Assembly: GCA_003220225.1 (NCBI GenBank)
Contig: QHRU01000050.1
Location: forward strand, 1-64,000
Origin: Candidatus Rokuibacteriota bacterium
GTDB taxonomy: Bacteria > Methylomirabilota > Methylomirabilia > Rokubacteriales > CSP1-6
Direction of reading: 5' to 3'
DNA: 64,000 bases
The position numbers were made by a program, and so were the translations under genes. Shown here in pieces: positions 1 to 8,752 of this stretch (position 1 is its first letter; each line of letters opens with the position of its first letter). The notes beneath the pieces are model-generated. The model saw only the letters and a list, made by a program, of their open reading frames with translations. It was not told where the DNA came from and did not search any database.

Positions 1-421
1 AGGGGGTCGGCGCGCCGCCGATGATGTCGTCGCCGAGGAAGACGCCGAACGGCTCGTCGCCCACGAGCGCGCGGGCGCACAGGATGGCGTGGCCGAGGCC
101 GAGCGGCTCCTTCTGGCGCACGTAGGACACCGACGCCATCTCGGAGATCGTCTTGATCTGCGCCAACTCCTCGACCTTGCCGCGATCGTTCAGGTAGTAC
201 TCCAGCTCGAAGGCGGCGTCGAAGTGGTCCTCGATCGCGCGCTTGCCGCGGCCGGTGACGATGATGATCTCCTGCAGCCCCGAGGCCACCGCCTCCTCGA
301 CGACGTACTGGATGGTCGGCTTGTCGACGAGCGGCAGCATCTCCTTGGGCTGGGCCTTGGTCGCGGGCAGGAACCGCGTGCCGAGACCGGCCGCGGGAAA
401 GACGCCTTTGCGGACGCGCAT
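1..421 (-). CDS. galU: UTP-glucose-1-phosphate uridylyltransferase, N-terminal part (cut by window edge)
   Basis: Only the first 140 codons are present; the C-terminus lies beyond base 1. The protein begins [20 protein letters not shown] and continues with the nucleotide-binding signature [15 protein letters not shown], typical of GalU, then a LGDDII segment at the edge. GalU makes UDP-glucose from UTP and glucose-1-phosphate in the cytoplasm, the precursor of many surface sugars. The ATG at 421 follows a GAGGAG ribosome site by about 7 bases. It is the last gene seen of the minus-strand polysaccharide operon, 35 bases after the WecA-type gene, so it supplies activated sugar for that pathway. 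Other sugar-nucleotide transferases share the fold, but the TKAQPKEML motif favours GalU. Confidence 0.93.
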   Translation of the reverse strand, partial: MRVRKGVFPAAGLGTRFLPATKAQPKEMLPLVDKPTIQYVVEEAVASGLQEIIIVTGRGKRAIEDHFDAAFELEYYLNDRGKVEELAQIKTISEMASVSYVRQKEPLGLGHAILCARALVGDEPFGVFLGDDIIGGAPTP

Positions 422-456
422 GGATGGCTCCTCGCTGAATCTCATCATACCCCGAC

Positions 457-1617
457 TCACCGGCCTCGTCCGCGCGCCACGCCCTCGAGCACCGCGATGA
501 TCGCCAGCACGCAGCCGGCCTGGATGAGCACGAGCGCCGCCTCGTGCTTGGTCGCGTCCTTGAGCAGCATGGCCGACAGGCCCAGGGTGGCCGCGATGAA
601 GAAGATCAGCAGCACCGTCTCCGTGCGCGTCAGGCCGAGCGCCTCGAAGCGGTGATGGATGTGATCCCGGGCCGTGTAGGCGAGCCACTCGCCGAACGAG
701 TGCACCTTGCCCGTGACGATCCGCACGGTGCCGACGAACGCGATGTCGAAGAGCGGCACGGCGAGGATCAGCACCGGCGTGAGCAGCCCGATGAAGTCGT
801 TCTCCGCCCACTCGCCCATCACCGCGAGGCCGGCCAGGGTGAAGCCGATGAAGCTCGCGCCGGCGTCGCCGAGGAAGATCGTGGCCGGCCGCCCGAAGCG
901 GAAGTTGTAGGGCAGGAAGCCGAGGCAGGCGCCGACGAGCGGGGCGGCGAGGAACATCAGGTACGGCTGGTTGGTCTGGAGCGCGGCCAGGCTGAAGAAG
1001 AGCGCGGCGATCGCGCCGAGGCCCGCCGCGAGGCCGTCCATGCCGTCGAGGAACTGCAGGGCGTTGGTCACCATGAGGAACCAGAGCAGCGTGAGCACGA
1101 GGTTGATCGCATACGAGCCGGGCCAGGCGGTGGGAATCGTGTCGAGCACGACGCCGTAGCTCATGGCCACCGCCACCGCCACGACCTGCCCCGCCAGCTT
1201 CCAGCGCGCGGGCACGTCGAGGAGGTCGTCGAGCACGCCGATGCCGACGACGATCGTGGCCCCGAGGGCGACGCCCTTGAGGGTGAGCGAGAACGTGAAG
1301 TTGAAGAGGACGGTGGCCGCGAACGCCGCGTAGACGGCGGCGCCGCCCAGGAGCGGCGTGGCGACGGCGTGCACCTTGCGCGCGGCCGGCGTGTCGAGCA
1401 CGCCCCACCAGCGCGCCAGCGCCCGCACCAGCGGCACGCTGACGAGCGCCAACGCGAAGGCGAGGGCGACGAGGTAGGCCCAGCCGAGGCCCGACGCCCC
1501 GAAGCCGCGCCGCACGGACGGCAGCGTCAGCGCGACGAGGAAGGCGCCGCGCAGGAGCGTGGCGGCGAGCGCCGCCGGCGTGGTATCGGGAAGCGTCTGG
1601 GCGGCGGGCCGGCTCAC
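457..1617 (-). CDS. WecA/MraY-family undecaprenyl-phosphate sugar-1-phosphate transferase
   Basis: Polytopic membrane enzyme of 386 residues. It should transfer a sugar-1-phosphate (GlcNAc-1-P in WecA) from a UDP-sugar to undecaprenyl phosphate, the first membrane step of repeat-unit synthesis. Family signatures in order: [17 protein letters not shown] with the paired Asp, [27 protein letters not shown] and the late HIHHRF histidine cluster, with about ten hydrophobic segments. The start is taken as GTG at 1617, which overlaps the preceding stop as GTGA; upstream codons in the open frame carry no family similarity. The sugar specificity cannot be read from the sequence. It closes the assembly part of the operon although it acts first in the pathway. 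Confidence 0.88.
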   Translation of the reverse strand: MSRPAAQTLPDTTPAALAATLLRGAFLVALTLPSVRRGFGASGLGWAYLVALAFALALVSVPLVRALARWWGVLDTPAARKVHAVATPLLGGAAVYAAFAATVLFNFTFSLTLKGVALGATIVVGIGVLDDLLDVPARWKLAGQVVAVAVAMSYGVVLDTIPTAWPGSYAINLVLTLLWFLMVTNALQFLDGMDGLAAGLGAIAALFFSLAALQTNQPYLMFLAAPLVGACLGFLPYNFRFGRPATIFLGDAGASFIGFTLAGLAVMGEWAENDFIGLLTPVLILAVPLFDIAFVGTVRIVTGKVHSFGEWLAYTARDHIHHRFEALGLTRTETVLLIFFIAATLGLSAMLLKDATKHEAALVLIQAGCVLAIIAVLEGVARGRGR

Positions 1618-2678
1618 CGGGTGGGCTCTCCCTGGGGGGATGCCGCGAGCACCGCCGCGAGCGCCCGACCCACGTGCTCGGCCTCGTCGTCGGTGAGCGC
1701 CGGGTAGCACGGGATCGAGAGCGACTCCCCCCACAGCCGGTCGGCCTCCGGGTAGCCGCCGAGGCCGAGCGCGCGATGCGCCGGGCGGAAGACGGGCCGC
1801 CGGGCCGCCACCCCGCGCGCGGCGAGGGCTGCCGCGACGCCGGCGGGATCGCGATCGAGCCCGAGCACGAACCGGTGGTAGACGTGCCGCGGCCCCGCGT
1901 CGGCGGGTAGCCGGACCGGCGCGCCGGCGAGCGCGGCGCGGTAGCGGGCGGCGAGCGCGCGGCGCCGCGCGACGAAGGCGTCGAGGCGGGCGAGCTGGCC
2001 GCGCGCGAGCGCCGCGGCCATGTCCGTGAGCTTGGCGTTGGTGCGCGGCGCCAGCGTCTCCTGCTCGTCGTAGTCGCGAGCCTCGCGCACGCGCGCGACG
2101 AGCGCGGCCGGGCCCGCCACCGCCCCGCCCTCGCCCGCCGCGATCATCTTCGTCGCGTAGAACGAGCAGACGGCGAGCGCGCCGTCGGCCCCGGCCGGAT
2201 GGCCGGCGGGCGTTCGCGCGCCGAGCGCCTGGGCGCAGTCCTCGATCACCGGCACCTCCAGCGCCTGGAAGGGCTCGAGGTCGGCCACGAGACCGAAGGC
2301 GTGCGGGACGATCACCGCGCGCGTGCGTCGCGTTCGCCGGGCGCGCGCGTCCTTGGCCGACAGCGACTGGGTCACGGGATCGGCGTCCACCAGCACGGGC
2401 GTCGCGCCCCCGCGGCGCACCGCGTGGTGGAGCGCGTCGCACACGTAGGTCGGGATCAGCACCTCGTCGCCGGCGCCGATCCCGAGCGCGGCGAGCGCCA
2501 GCTCGAGGGCGACGGTGCCGGAGGCCACGGCGGCGGCGTCCTGGACGCCCAGGCGCGCGGCGAGCTCGCGCTCGAACGCGGCCACTTCCGGCCCCTGCGC
2601 GAGCTGGCCCGAGCGCACGACGCGCGCGACGCGCTCGGCGTCGTCGTCCGTGACGGACGGTTTGGAGTGCGGAATCAA
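1614..2678 (-). CDS. DegT/DnrJ/EryC1/StrS-family aminotransferase
   Basis: PLP-dependent sugar aminotransferase of 354 residues, expected to convert a nucleotide-linked keto-sugar into an amino-sugar. The PLP lysine is K177 in [13 protein letters not shown]; the EDCAQALG segment (about 147-153) holds the cofactor-stacking Asp and Gln region, and IPTYVC and PHAFGL are family landmarks. The start is an unusual TTG at 2678 overlapping the previous stop as TTGA; the protein then opens [13 protein letters not shown], a normal beginning for the family. It sits between a PIG-L deacetylase gene and the initiating transferase gene. The substrate is not readable. The 3' end carries a GC hairpin and encodes the tail SPQGEPTR. 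Confidence 0.88.
   Translation of the reverse strand: MIPHSKPSVTDDDAERVARVVRSGQLAQGPEVAAFERELAARLGVQDAAAVASGTVALELALAALGIGAGDEVLIPTYVCDALHHAVRRGGATPVLVDADPVTQSLSAKDARARRTRRTRAVIVPHAFGLVADLEPFQALEVPVIEDCAQALGARTPAGHPAGADGALAVCSFYATKMIAAGEGGAVAGPAALVARVREARDYDEQETLAPRTNAKLTDMAAALARGQLARLDAFVARRRALAARYRAALAGAPVRLPADAGPRHVYHRFVLGLDRDPAGVAAALAARGVAARRPVFRPAHRALGLGGYPEADRLWGESLSIPCYPALTDDEAEHVGRALAAVLAASPQGEPTR
1627..1640 (-). repeat. GC hairpin motif upstream of the WecA-type start
   Basis: On the minus strand TCCCCCCAGGGAGA lies before the GTG at 1617. The purine half serves as ribosome site and can pair with the C-run. Weaker version of the motif at 24495. Confidence 0.45.
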
Positions 2679-3289
2679 AGGTTGAGCAGCAGCCGGATGC
2701 TCTGGAAGGCCTCGGCGTACTTCACGCGCGCCTGGATCCCACGGAAGTTGGCGGTCGAGACGGCCAGCTCCAGGATCGACAGATCCTCGATGTTGGTCTT
2801 GGCCACCTGCGAGCGGTGCGCCTCCAGGCACGCGAGCTTCTTGTCGAGCACCTTCTCGATGTCGGTGAAGCAGTTCGGCGTGAAGTTGACGCTGGTCGGC
2901 CCCTCGTAGAACAGGAAGTTCGGGACGTACCGGGTGGCGGAGAGCGTGCCCTGGGCGAGGTTGCGGTGGTCCTGGTGCGTGTCCTCCGGAAAGTTGACGA
3001 AGATCATGCGCGGCTCGATCTGGCGGATCACGGCCTCGAGGCGGACGATCAGCTCGCGGTTGAGCGGGATCTCGGTGTCCTGGTAGTCGCCCCAGAACAC
3101 CTCGCGGGCGCCGATGACCAGCGCCGAGTCCTGCTGCTCGCGGCGGCGCACGGAGCCGTCGCCGCCCAGCGCGCCGTCGGAGGCCACGAACAGGTAGACG
3201 GCGTGGCCTTTCTCCGCGTACTTGGTGAGCATCCCGCCGCAGCCGAACTCGATGTCGTCGGGGTGGGCGCCGATGGCGAGGACGTTCAC
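2675..3289 (-). CDS. PIG-L/LmbE-family N-acetyl sugar deacetylase
   Basis: Zinc-dependent deacetylase of 204 residues, complete for the LmbE family. The metal-binding signature AHPDD is at residues 8-12 and a second site, HQDH, is at 105-108. Characterised relatives remove the acetyl group from GlcNAc linked to lipids, inositol or antibiotics. The start is GTG at 3289, directly after the upstream TGA and preceded by AGGAG six bases away. Position next to DegT and WbqC genes suggests it prepares an amino-sugar of the polysaccharide; the substrate is inference. Confidence 0.9.
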   Translation of the reverse strand: MNVLAIGAHPDDIEFGCGGMLTKYAEKGHAVYLFVASDGALGGDGSVRRREQQDSALVIGAREVFWGDYQDTEIPLNRELIVRLEAVIRQIEPRMIFVNFPEDTHQDHRNLAQGTLSATRYVPNFLFYEGPTSVNFTPNCFTDIEKVLDKKLACLEAHRSQVAKTNIEDLSILELAVSTANFRGIQARVKYAEAFQSIRLLLNL

Positions 3290-3991
3290 TCAGGGCTCCT
3301 CGGTCCAGGCGTCGCCGCGACGGAGGATCGGGAGGCTCTCATCGCCGTGCATCAATAATAGATCGAGACCCGACAAAAACGGCACGAAATCGCCGTGTTG
3401 CTGAGCATAGACGGGGTGCTCGTAGGTCTGGTAGAGCACGCGGATCCCGGCGTCGGCGAAGCGCTTGGCATCGATATATCTGGCGCCGTGGCCGCCGGCC
3501 AGATAGGTGTCGGCCCCGACGGCCCGGCAGAGGGCGACCAGGCGCCCGGTCGGGTCGTCGTCGTCCACCGCCAGCGAGGACGCCAGCCGGGCCGGTGCCG
3601 TGACCCCCGTCGCGCGGGCGAGGAACTCGGCGCTCGCCACCGCCACCGGCGCCAGGCGCTCCCAGGGCTGCGCGTAGAGGCGCGCGAGCGCCTCGCGCCA
3701 CGCCGGCAAGTGCGGCGCGCGCTCGTACGCGGTCTCGATCGAGCGCAGGTGACGCTCCCCCCACGGCTGATCGACGTCGAGGGCCACGGCCGCGATGCGC
3801 GTGCCCAGGCGCGCGCGGACGGGGACGGTGAGCCAGCGCGCGCCGTCGGCCGTCTTGATGCGGTTGCGGTTCTGCCAGCCGTTCTTCTCGTACTGCACGG
3901 TGTCGAGGAAGACGAACAGGTCGGCGGCCGCCCACTTCGCCAGATAGCCGAGCCACGGCAGATATTGAGGTTGGTGGATCGCGACCCTCAC
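3290..3991 (-). CDS. WbqC-like family protein
   Basis: Cytoplasmic protein of 233 residues, beginning VRVAIHQPQYLPWLGYLAKW, the N-terminal signature of the WbqC family, with FLDTVQYEKNGWQNRNRI following. WbqC-like proteins occur widely in O-antigen and capsule clusters and are thought to act in acylating or modifying amino-sugars such as viosamine; the reaction is not firmly established. The start GTG at 3991 overlaps the PHP gene stop as GTGA, and the frame upstream shows no family similarity. The neighbours on its 3' side are PIG-L and DegT, so an amino-sugar decoration module (amination, deacetylation, re-acylation) is a reasonable inference. Confidence 0.85.
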   Translation of the reverse strand: MRVAIHQPQYLPWLGYLAKWAAADLFVFLDTVQYEKNGWQNRNRIKTADGARWLTVPVRARLGTRIAAVALDVDQPWGERHLRSIETAYERAPHLPAWREALARLYAQPWERLAPVAVASAEFLARATGVTAPARLASSLAVDDDDPTGRLVALCRAVGADTYLAGGHGARYIDAKRFADAGIRVLYQTYEHPVYAQQHGDFVPFLSGLDLLLMHGDESLPILRRGDAWTEEP

Positions 3992-5475
3992 GGCTGCCTC
4001 ACGAAGATCGGGTTCGAGAGCAGGCGCGCGCCGCCGCCGCGCGCCTCGAGACGGAAGACGGCCGGCCGCCCGTCCCACACCTCGCGGTGCGTCGCGCGGA
4101 ACGGCGTCGAGCCGCTCCACGCCGCGATCGCGGAGCCGTTGCGGACGAACGTCACGCGCACGTCGGCGGGCCGCGGCTCGACCGCGTCGACGGCCACCGT
4201 CACCTCGAGCGGCGCGCCGGGGGCGGCGCGCAGCGTCTCGCCGGAGATCGCGCTCGGGCCCCCGGCGGTGGCGGCGAATTCCCTCAGCGCCAGCCCCGTG
4301 TCGCGTCCGCGCTGCAGCGCGTACATCCGCCCTGCGCGGAGCGCCTCCAGCACGCCCGCGTCGGTGTGCTCGCGGACGAGGAAGACGGTCTGGATCGGCC
4401 CCACGCGCTTGCCCGCGCTGTGCTCGTGGAACGCCGCCTCGGCGAGCGCCCAGGGCACGCGCGTGCGCTGGCCTGCCGCGTATTCGCCGAGCAGCCGGTC
4501 CCACCCCTCGCCCGGCCGCTCGAAGCGGGTCGTGTCCTCGTAGATCGCGCCGAACGCCGTGTAGCGGAACGTCTTCATCAAGTCGTCGGGGTACGGCTCG
4601 GTCTCCCACGTCACGCGCACGGGCCCGACGGCCTGCTCGCCGGCATCGCGCGCCTCGGGAAGCGACCACACGCTGACGCCGCCGCGCCGCTCGACGTAAT
4701 CGATGAGGTCCTGGTACGGCGCGCTGCCCGCGTCCGCCCACGCCGGGTGCACCGGGTGCGTGAACGGCCACGCGCGCACGAGCGCGCTCACGCCGATCGC
4801 GCAGAGGATCAGGCCGGGCAGCCACGCGCGGCGCCGCACGATCACGACTGCCCGTCCGAGCGGACGGCGATGCGTGCGCGGTCGGGCGAGCAGCAGCACG
4901 CCCGGCACGATGAGGAGCGCGGGCAGGAGGTCGAGCACCGTCTGCAGCCCGACGACACCGCCGGCGTCGTTGCCGATGACGGGCAGGCGCTCGAGCGCCG
5001 CGCGGTCGAGGCCCCAGATGAGCAGGTTCTTCTGCGTGCCGTGCAGCGTGAGCGCCAGCGAGAACGGCGAGCCCGTCCAGAAGTAGTGCGGCATGACCTC
5101 GACGCCCGGCAGGATCAGCACCCGCGGGCGCGCCGTGCGCGCCTGAGCCACGCGCGCGAAATATTCATCGAGCCGGCCGCGCACCGAGCGCGACTCGTAC
5201 GTCACGCGCGCCAGCGCGCGGAACGGCGGCAGGCTGTACTCCACACGGTTGAGGTAGTTCTCCGTCAGCAGCACCGCGGAGAGTCCCTGGCGCTCGGCCA
5301 TGTCGGTCAGCTCCTCGAGCGGGAACTCGCCGGTCGAGAGGTCGGAGTGCACGTGGACGATCGCGGCCAGCCGCTCGTACGGCTCCGCGGCGTCCGCCGG
5401 CGCCGCGCCGAGCGCGATGGCGAGCCACGCCGCCAGCAGCGCAGCGCGGCGCGCCGCAGGCGCGCCGAGGCTCAC
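3988..5475 (-). CDS. exported or membrane-anchored PHP-domain protein
   Basis: Protein of 495 residues. A signal-like hydrophobic N-terminus (about residues 5-30, ending APADAAEP) is followed by a PHP metal-binding motif HVHSDLSTGE (H41, H43, D45) and further His/Glu residues. Two hydrophobic segments lie near residues 195-210 and 225-245, and the C-terminal 150 residues look beta-rich. PHP domains are metal-dependent phosphoesterases, including tyrosine phosphatases of capsule systems (CpsB type); here the export signal suggests the domain works outside the cytoplasm. GTG at 5475 overlaps the upstream stop as GTGA and follows a GC hairpin at 5481-5493. The substrate is unknown. Confidence 0.7.
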   Translation of the reverse strand: MSLGAPAARRAALLAAWLAIALGAAPADAAEPYERLAAIVHVHSDLSTGEFPLEELTDMAERQGLSAVLLTENYLNRVEYSLPPFRALARVTYESRSVRGRLDEYFARVAQARTARPRVLILPGVEVMPHYFWTGSPFSLALTLHGTQKNLLIWGLDRAALERLPVIGNDAGGVVGLQTVLDLLPALLIVPGVLLLARPRTHRRPLGRAVVIVRRRAWLPGLILCAIGVSALVRAWPFTHPVHPAWADAGSAPYQDLIDYVERRGGVSVWSLPEARDAGEQAVGPVRVTWETEPYPDDLMKTFRYTAFGAIYEDTTRFERPGEGWDRLLGEYAAGQRTRVPWALAEAAFHEHSAGKRVGPIQTVFLVREHTDAGVLEALRAGRMYALQRGRDTGLALREFAATAGGPSAISGETLRAAPGAPLEVTVAVDAVEPRPADVRVTFVRNGSAIAAWSGSTPFRATHREVWDGRPAVFRLEARGGGARLLSNPIFVRQP

Positions 5476-6650
5476 TTGTACCCCCCCTGGGGGCACCCGA
5501 GGCCCTTCTCGCGCGCCAGCTCGTCGTAGATCGCGCGCATCGCCGCGTGCGCGACGTCGGTCGAGAACGCCTCGGCGCGCGCGGCAGCGGCGGCGCCGAG
5601 CTTGGCGCGCAGCGCGGCGTCGCGCCCCAGCTCGATCAGAGCCGCGGCGAGCGCGGCGGCGTCGCCCGGCGGCACGAGCCGTCCCGTCTCGCCGTCGGCG
5701 ACGACGGCGGGAATGCCCCCGACCTCGGTCCCGACCACGGGCAGGCCGAGGGCCATCGCCTCCACGAGCGCCCGGCCCATGCCCTCGTTGCGCGAGGGCG
5801 CCGCCAGCGCGTCGGCGGCGGCGAGCCCGACTGCAACGTCCGACGTGGCGCCGGTGACGAGCAGGCGCTCGCGCACGCCGAGCCCGGTGGCCTGGGCCTC
5901 CAGCGCCGTGCGCTCGGGCCCGTCGCCGACGAGCACGACGCGCGCCGACGGCACGGCCGCGGCCAGTGCGGGCAGCGCCGCCACCAGGAGGTCGAAGCCC
6001 TTGACCGGCACGAAGCGCCCGAGCCCGGCCACGACGAAGGCGTCGCCGGCCAACCCGAGCCGCGCGCGGGCGCCGGCGCGGGCGGGCGCGCGGGCGCGCA
6101 GCTGGGAGGTCGGCACGCCGCTCGGCACCGCGCGGTACTGCGCGCGGCGCCCGATGCCGCGCGCGAGGTGCTCGTCGGTCCCGCGCTCGGTGAGGGTGAC
6201 GAGCCGATCGGTCCAGCGCGCGGCGAGGCGCTCCAGCGCGACGTAGAACGCCGTGCGGCCGGCGCCGTAGTAGCCGTAGAAGATGTGGCCGTGCGGCTGG
6301 TGGATGATCGCCGGGACGCCGGCCAGCCGCGCGGCGAGCCGGCCGACGAAGCCGGCCTTGGACGTGTGCGTGTGCACGATGGCCGGCCGCCGCGCGCGCA
6401 TCAGGCGCCAGAGGTGGACGAGCGCGGTGAGGTCGCGCGCCCCGACCTCGCGGCCGAGCGCGGGGACGTCCAGCAGCCGCACCCCGCGCCGGCGCGCGTC
6501 GTCCACGCTGCCCGCGTCGGACTCCGCGACGCCCACGGCCAGCGGTCCCGGGTAGCCGGCGGCGTCGAGCGCCACCATGGTCGCCACCGTGTTCTCGGCG
6601 GCGCCGCCGAGGGTCAGCCGCGTGATGACGTGCAGGGTGGTCAGGCTCAT
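5472..6650 (-). CDS. GT4-family glycosyltransferase
   Basis: Retaining glycosyltransferase of GT-B fold, 392 residues. The N-terminal half has RLTLGGAAENT (acceptor and donor loop) and HTHTSKAGFVGRLAAR, as in WecF/PimB-like enzymes. The C-terminal half has GRFVPVKGFDLL and the donor-binding stretch NEGMGRALVEAMALGLPVVGT. ATG at 6650 overlaps the previous stop as ATGA. It probably adds one sugar to the lipid-linked repeat unit on the cytoplasmic face. Sugar donor and linkage cannot be read from sequence. The coding end forms part of the hairpin at 5481-5493. Confidence 0.87.
   Translation of the reverse strand: MSLTTLHVITRLTLGGAAENTVATMVALDAAGYPGPLAVGVAESDAGSVDDARRRGVRLLDVPALGREVGARDLTALVHLWRLMRARRPAIVHTHTSKAGFVGRLAARLAGVPAIIHQPHGHIFYGYYGAGRTAFYVALERLAARWTDRLVTLTERGTDEHLARGIGRRAQYRAVPSGVPTSQLRARAPARAGARARLGLAGDAFVVAGLGRFVPVKGFDLLVAALPALAAAVPSARVVLVGDGPERTALEAQATGLGVRERLLVTGATSDVAVGLAAADALAAPSRNEGMGRALVEAMALGLPVVGTEVGGIPAVVADGETGRLVPPGDAAALAAALIELGRDAALRAKLGAAAAARAEAFSTDVAHAAMRAIYDELAREKGLGCPQGGYK
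5481..5493 (-). repeat. GC hairpin motif upstream of the PHP gene start
   Basis: On the minus strand CCCCCAGGGGGGG is followed by TACAA and the GTG at 5475. The G-run is at Shine-Dalgarno distance and pairs with the C-run; the motif also encodes the tail CPQGGYK of the upstream protein. Confidence 0.6.
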
Positions 6651-8752
6651 GGACGCCCCGGCTCGGGGAACGTGCGCCTGGCGTAGACCTCGAGCGACGG
6701 CCCGAGCAGCCAGCGGCCGCGCGAGGCCGCCGCCGTGAGCGCGGCCAGCGTCTGCACCGCCGAGCCGAGCGCGCGCCCCGCGCGGCCGCTCGGCGGGCCC
6801 GCGAGCCCGGAGTTGCCCACGCGCAGGACCTCGAAGCCCGTCCCCGTCAGCAGCCGCACGAGCGCGCCCCGCCCGAACGCGAAGACGTGCAGGATCGGAA
6901 ACGCGTCCAGGCCGCGCAGTCGCGCCAGCGGTCCGAGCCGCGCGAGCGTGCGGGCCGCCGTCGCGTGAACCGGACCGTTCGGCACGCGCACGACGAGCAG
7001 GCCGCCGGGACGCAGCACGCGCGCCGCCTCGTGCAGCGTGCGGCGCGCGGCCGCCGTGTGGTCGAGGACGTTGACGAGCGTGACCGCGTCGAGCGCGCCG
7101 TCACGGAAGGGCAGCGCGGTGGCCTCCGCCTGCGCGATCGGGGCTGCCGCTGTCTCGCGCGCGGCCACGCACGCGACGTGCGAGAGATCGGTGCCGACGC
7201 CGCGCCAGCCGCGGGCGCGGGCGGCGCTCAGCAGATGGCCGCCGCCGCAGCCGACGTCGAGGAGCCGGCCCGGCGCCGTGTGGCGCCGCGCCTGGGCGAG
7301 GAGGCCCGTGAGCATCTCGCGGCGCGGCGCCCGGACGCGGGAGGGCGTGAACATCCGCGGATAGGCCGTCTCGTAGCGCAGCCGCAGCTCGGTGTCGGTG
7401 GGCATCGCGGCCAGCGCCCGGGTCCCACAGGCCGCGCAGCGACGGTAGTGGAGGCCGCGGTATGCGAGGCGCGCGGGCCCGAGCGGCGCGGCGCACGTCT
7501 CGCACGCCGCCGCGGGCAGCGGCGTCGTCGCGCCGCGCACGAGCCGCGCCAGCTCGGCCTCGAGCGCGGCGACCGTGCGGTCCCAGCTGTAGTGGCGCTC
7601 GGCGTGCGCGCGCGCGGCCTGCCGCAGCCGCGCGCCGGCGCCCGGATCGCGCTCGAGCCGCTCGAGGAAGCCGACCAGATGCTCGCCGATCGCCTCCGGC
7701 GTGGCGGCCGGGAACACGAGGGCCGGATCGAGCGGGTCGAGCAACTCGGGCGTGGCGCCGACCGCCGTGCCCAGCACGGGCGTGCCGCACGCGAGCGCCT
7801 CGACGGTGACGAGCCCGAAGCCCTCCAGCTCGCGCGTCGGCAGCACGAAGCAGTCGGCGGCCTGGTAGTAGCGCGGCAGGTCGGCCTCCGGCACGAAGCC
7901 GAGGAAGCGGACGTGCGCGCTGACGCCGAGCGCGGCGGCGAGGGCCTCGAGGTCGGCGCGCAACGAGCCCGCGCCGACGATCAGGAGCTGGGCATCCCCC
8001 CGGCGCGACACCACGAGCGGCAGCGCGCGCAGCAGCGTGTCGAGCCCCATGCGCAGCTCGAGGTTGCGCACCGTGAGAAGCAGCGACGCCTCCTTGGGCA
8101 GGCCCAGACGCGCGCGCACGGCGGCGCGGTCCTCCGCCGGCCGGAAGGTCGTCAGATCGGCGCCGCCCGGGATCTTCACGAGCCGGTCGGCGGCGATCCG
8201 GTAGAGCTGCCAGAGCTGCTCCGCGGAGTAGTCGCTCAGCACCTGGATCCGGCTGGCGCGGCGCAGGCACGCGCGCTCGAGCGTCCAGAGCGCGGCCGCG
8301 CCCAGCCAGCCGGTCACGCCGCCGACGTGATGCAGCGTCATCCTTTCACGCGAGCGATACTCGAGCGGCGCCGGCGACAGGAACGTGTAGAGCGCGGGAC
8401 GGCGGCGCGCGGCCGCCAGCCCCAGCACGCCGTAACCCGAGAGCGGCTGGTACACGTTGAGGACGTCGATCGCGGACTCGGCGAGCACGGCGCCCGCGGC
8501 GCGGCGCGCGGCGAAGACCGCCTCGCGCAGGAAGCCCGCGCGCGTGCCGCGGCCGGCGGCGAAGAGCACCACGCGCACGCCCTCGCGCTCGTGGGTGCCG
8601 GCCGGCGCCCCGTCGGAGGCGCGGGCGAGGACCGTCACCGCGTGGCCGCGACGCGCGAGGCCACGGGCGTGCTCCCAGAGCACGCGCTCGCCGCCGCCCG
8701 CGCCCGCGAGCGGCGAGACGTCGGCGACCATCAGCACGCTCAGGGGCGTCAC
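6647..8752 (-). CDS. fused GT4 glycosyltransferase and zinc-ribbon SAM methyltransferase
   Basis: Protein of 701 residues with two enzymes in one chain. Residues 1 to about 410 are a GT4 glycosyltransferase (LAGAGGGERVLWEHARGLA near the start; ELEGFGLVTVEALACGTPV as donor site). A short zinc-ribbon follows (CETCAAPLG and CAACG, about 420-450), then a class I methyltransferase with LLDVGCGGGHL and VLDHTAAARRTL. Zinc-ribbon plus methyltransferase is a known arrangement in sugar methyltransferases; fusion to GT4 suggests addition and methylation of the same sugar. GTG at 8752 overlaps the upstream stop as GTGA. There is no stop codon or frame break between the domains. The preceding open frame is noncoding-like, so the start is fairly secure. 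Confidence 0.85.
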   Translation of the reverse strand: MTPLSVLMVADVSPLAGAGGGERVLWEHARGLARRGHAVTVLARASDGAPAGTHEREGVRVVLFAAGRGTRAGFLREAVFAARRAAGAVLAESAIDVLNVYQPLSGYGVLGLAAARRRPALYTFLSPAPLEYRSRERMTLHHVGGVTGWLGAAALWTLERACLRRASRIQVLSDYSAEQLWQLYRIAADRLVKIPGGADLTTFRPAEDRAAVRARLGLPKEASLLLTVRNLELRMGLDTLLRALPLVVSRRGDAQLLIVGAGSLRADLEALAAALGVSAHVRFLGFVPEADLPRYYQAADCFVLPTRELEGFGLVTVEALACGTPVLGTAVGATPELLDPLDPALVFPAATPEAIGEHLVGFLERLERDPGAGARLRQAARAHAERHYSWDRTVAALEAELARLVRGATTPLPAAACETCAAPLGPARLAYRGLHYRRCAACGTRALAAMPTDTELRLRYETAYPRMFTPSRVRAPRREMLTGLLAQARRHTAPGRLLDVGCGGGHLLSAARARGWRGVGTDLSHVACVAARETAAAPIAQAEATALPFRDGALDAVTLVNVLDHTAAARRTLHEAARVLRPGGLLVVRVPNGPVHATAARTLARLGPLARLRGLDAFPILHVFAFGRGALVRLLTGTGFEVLRVGNSGLAGPPSGRAGRALGSAVQTLAALTAAASRGRWLLGPSLEVYARRTFPEPGRP

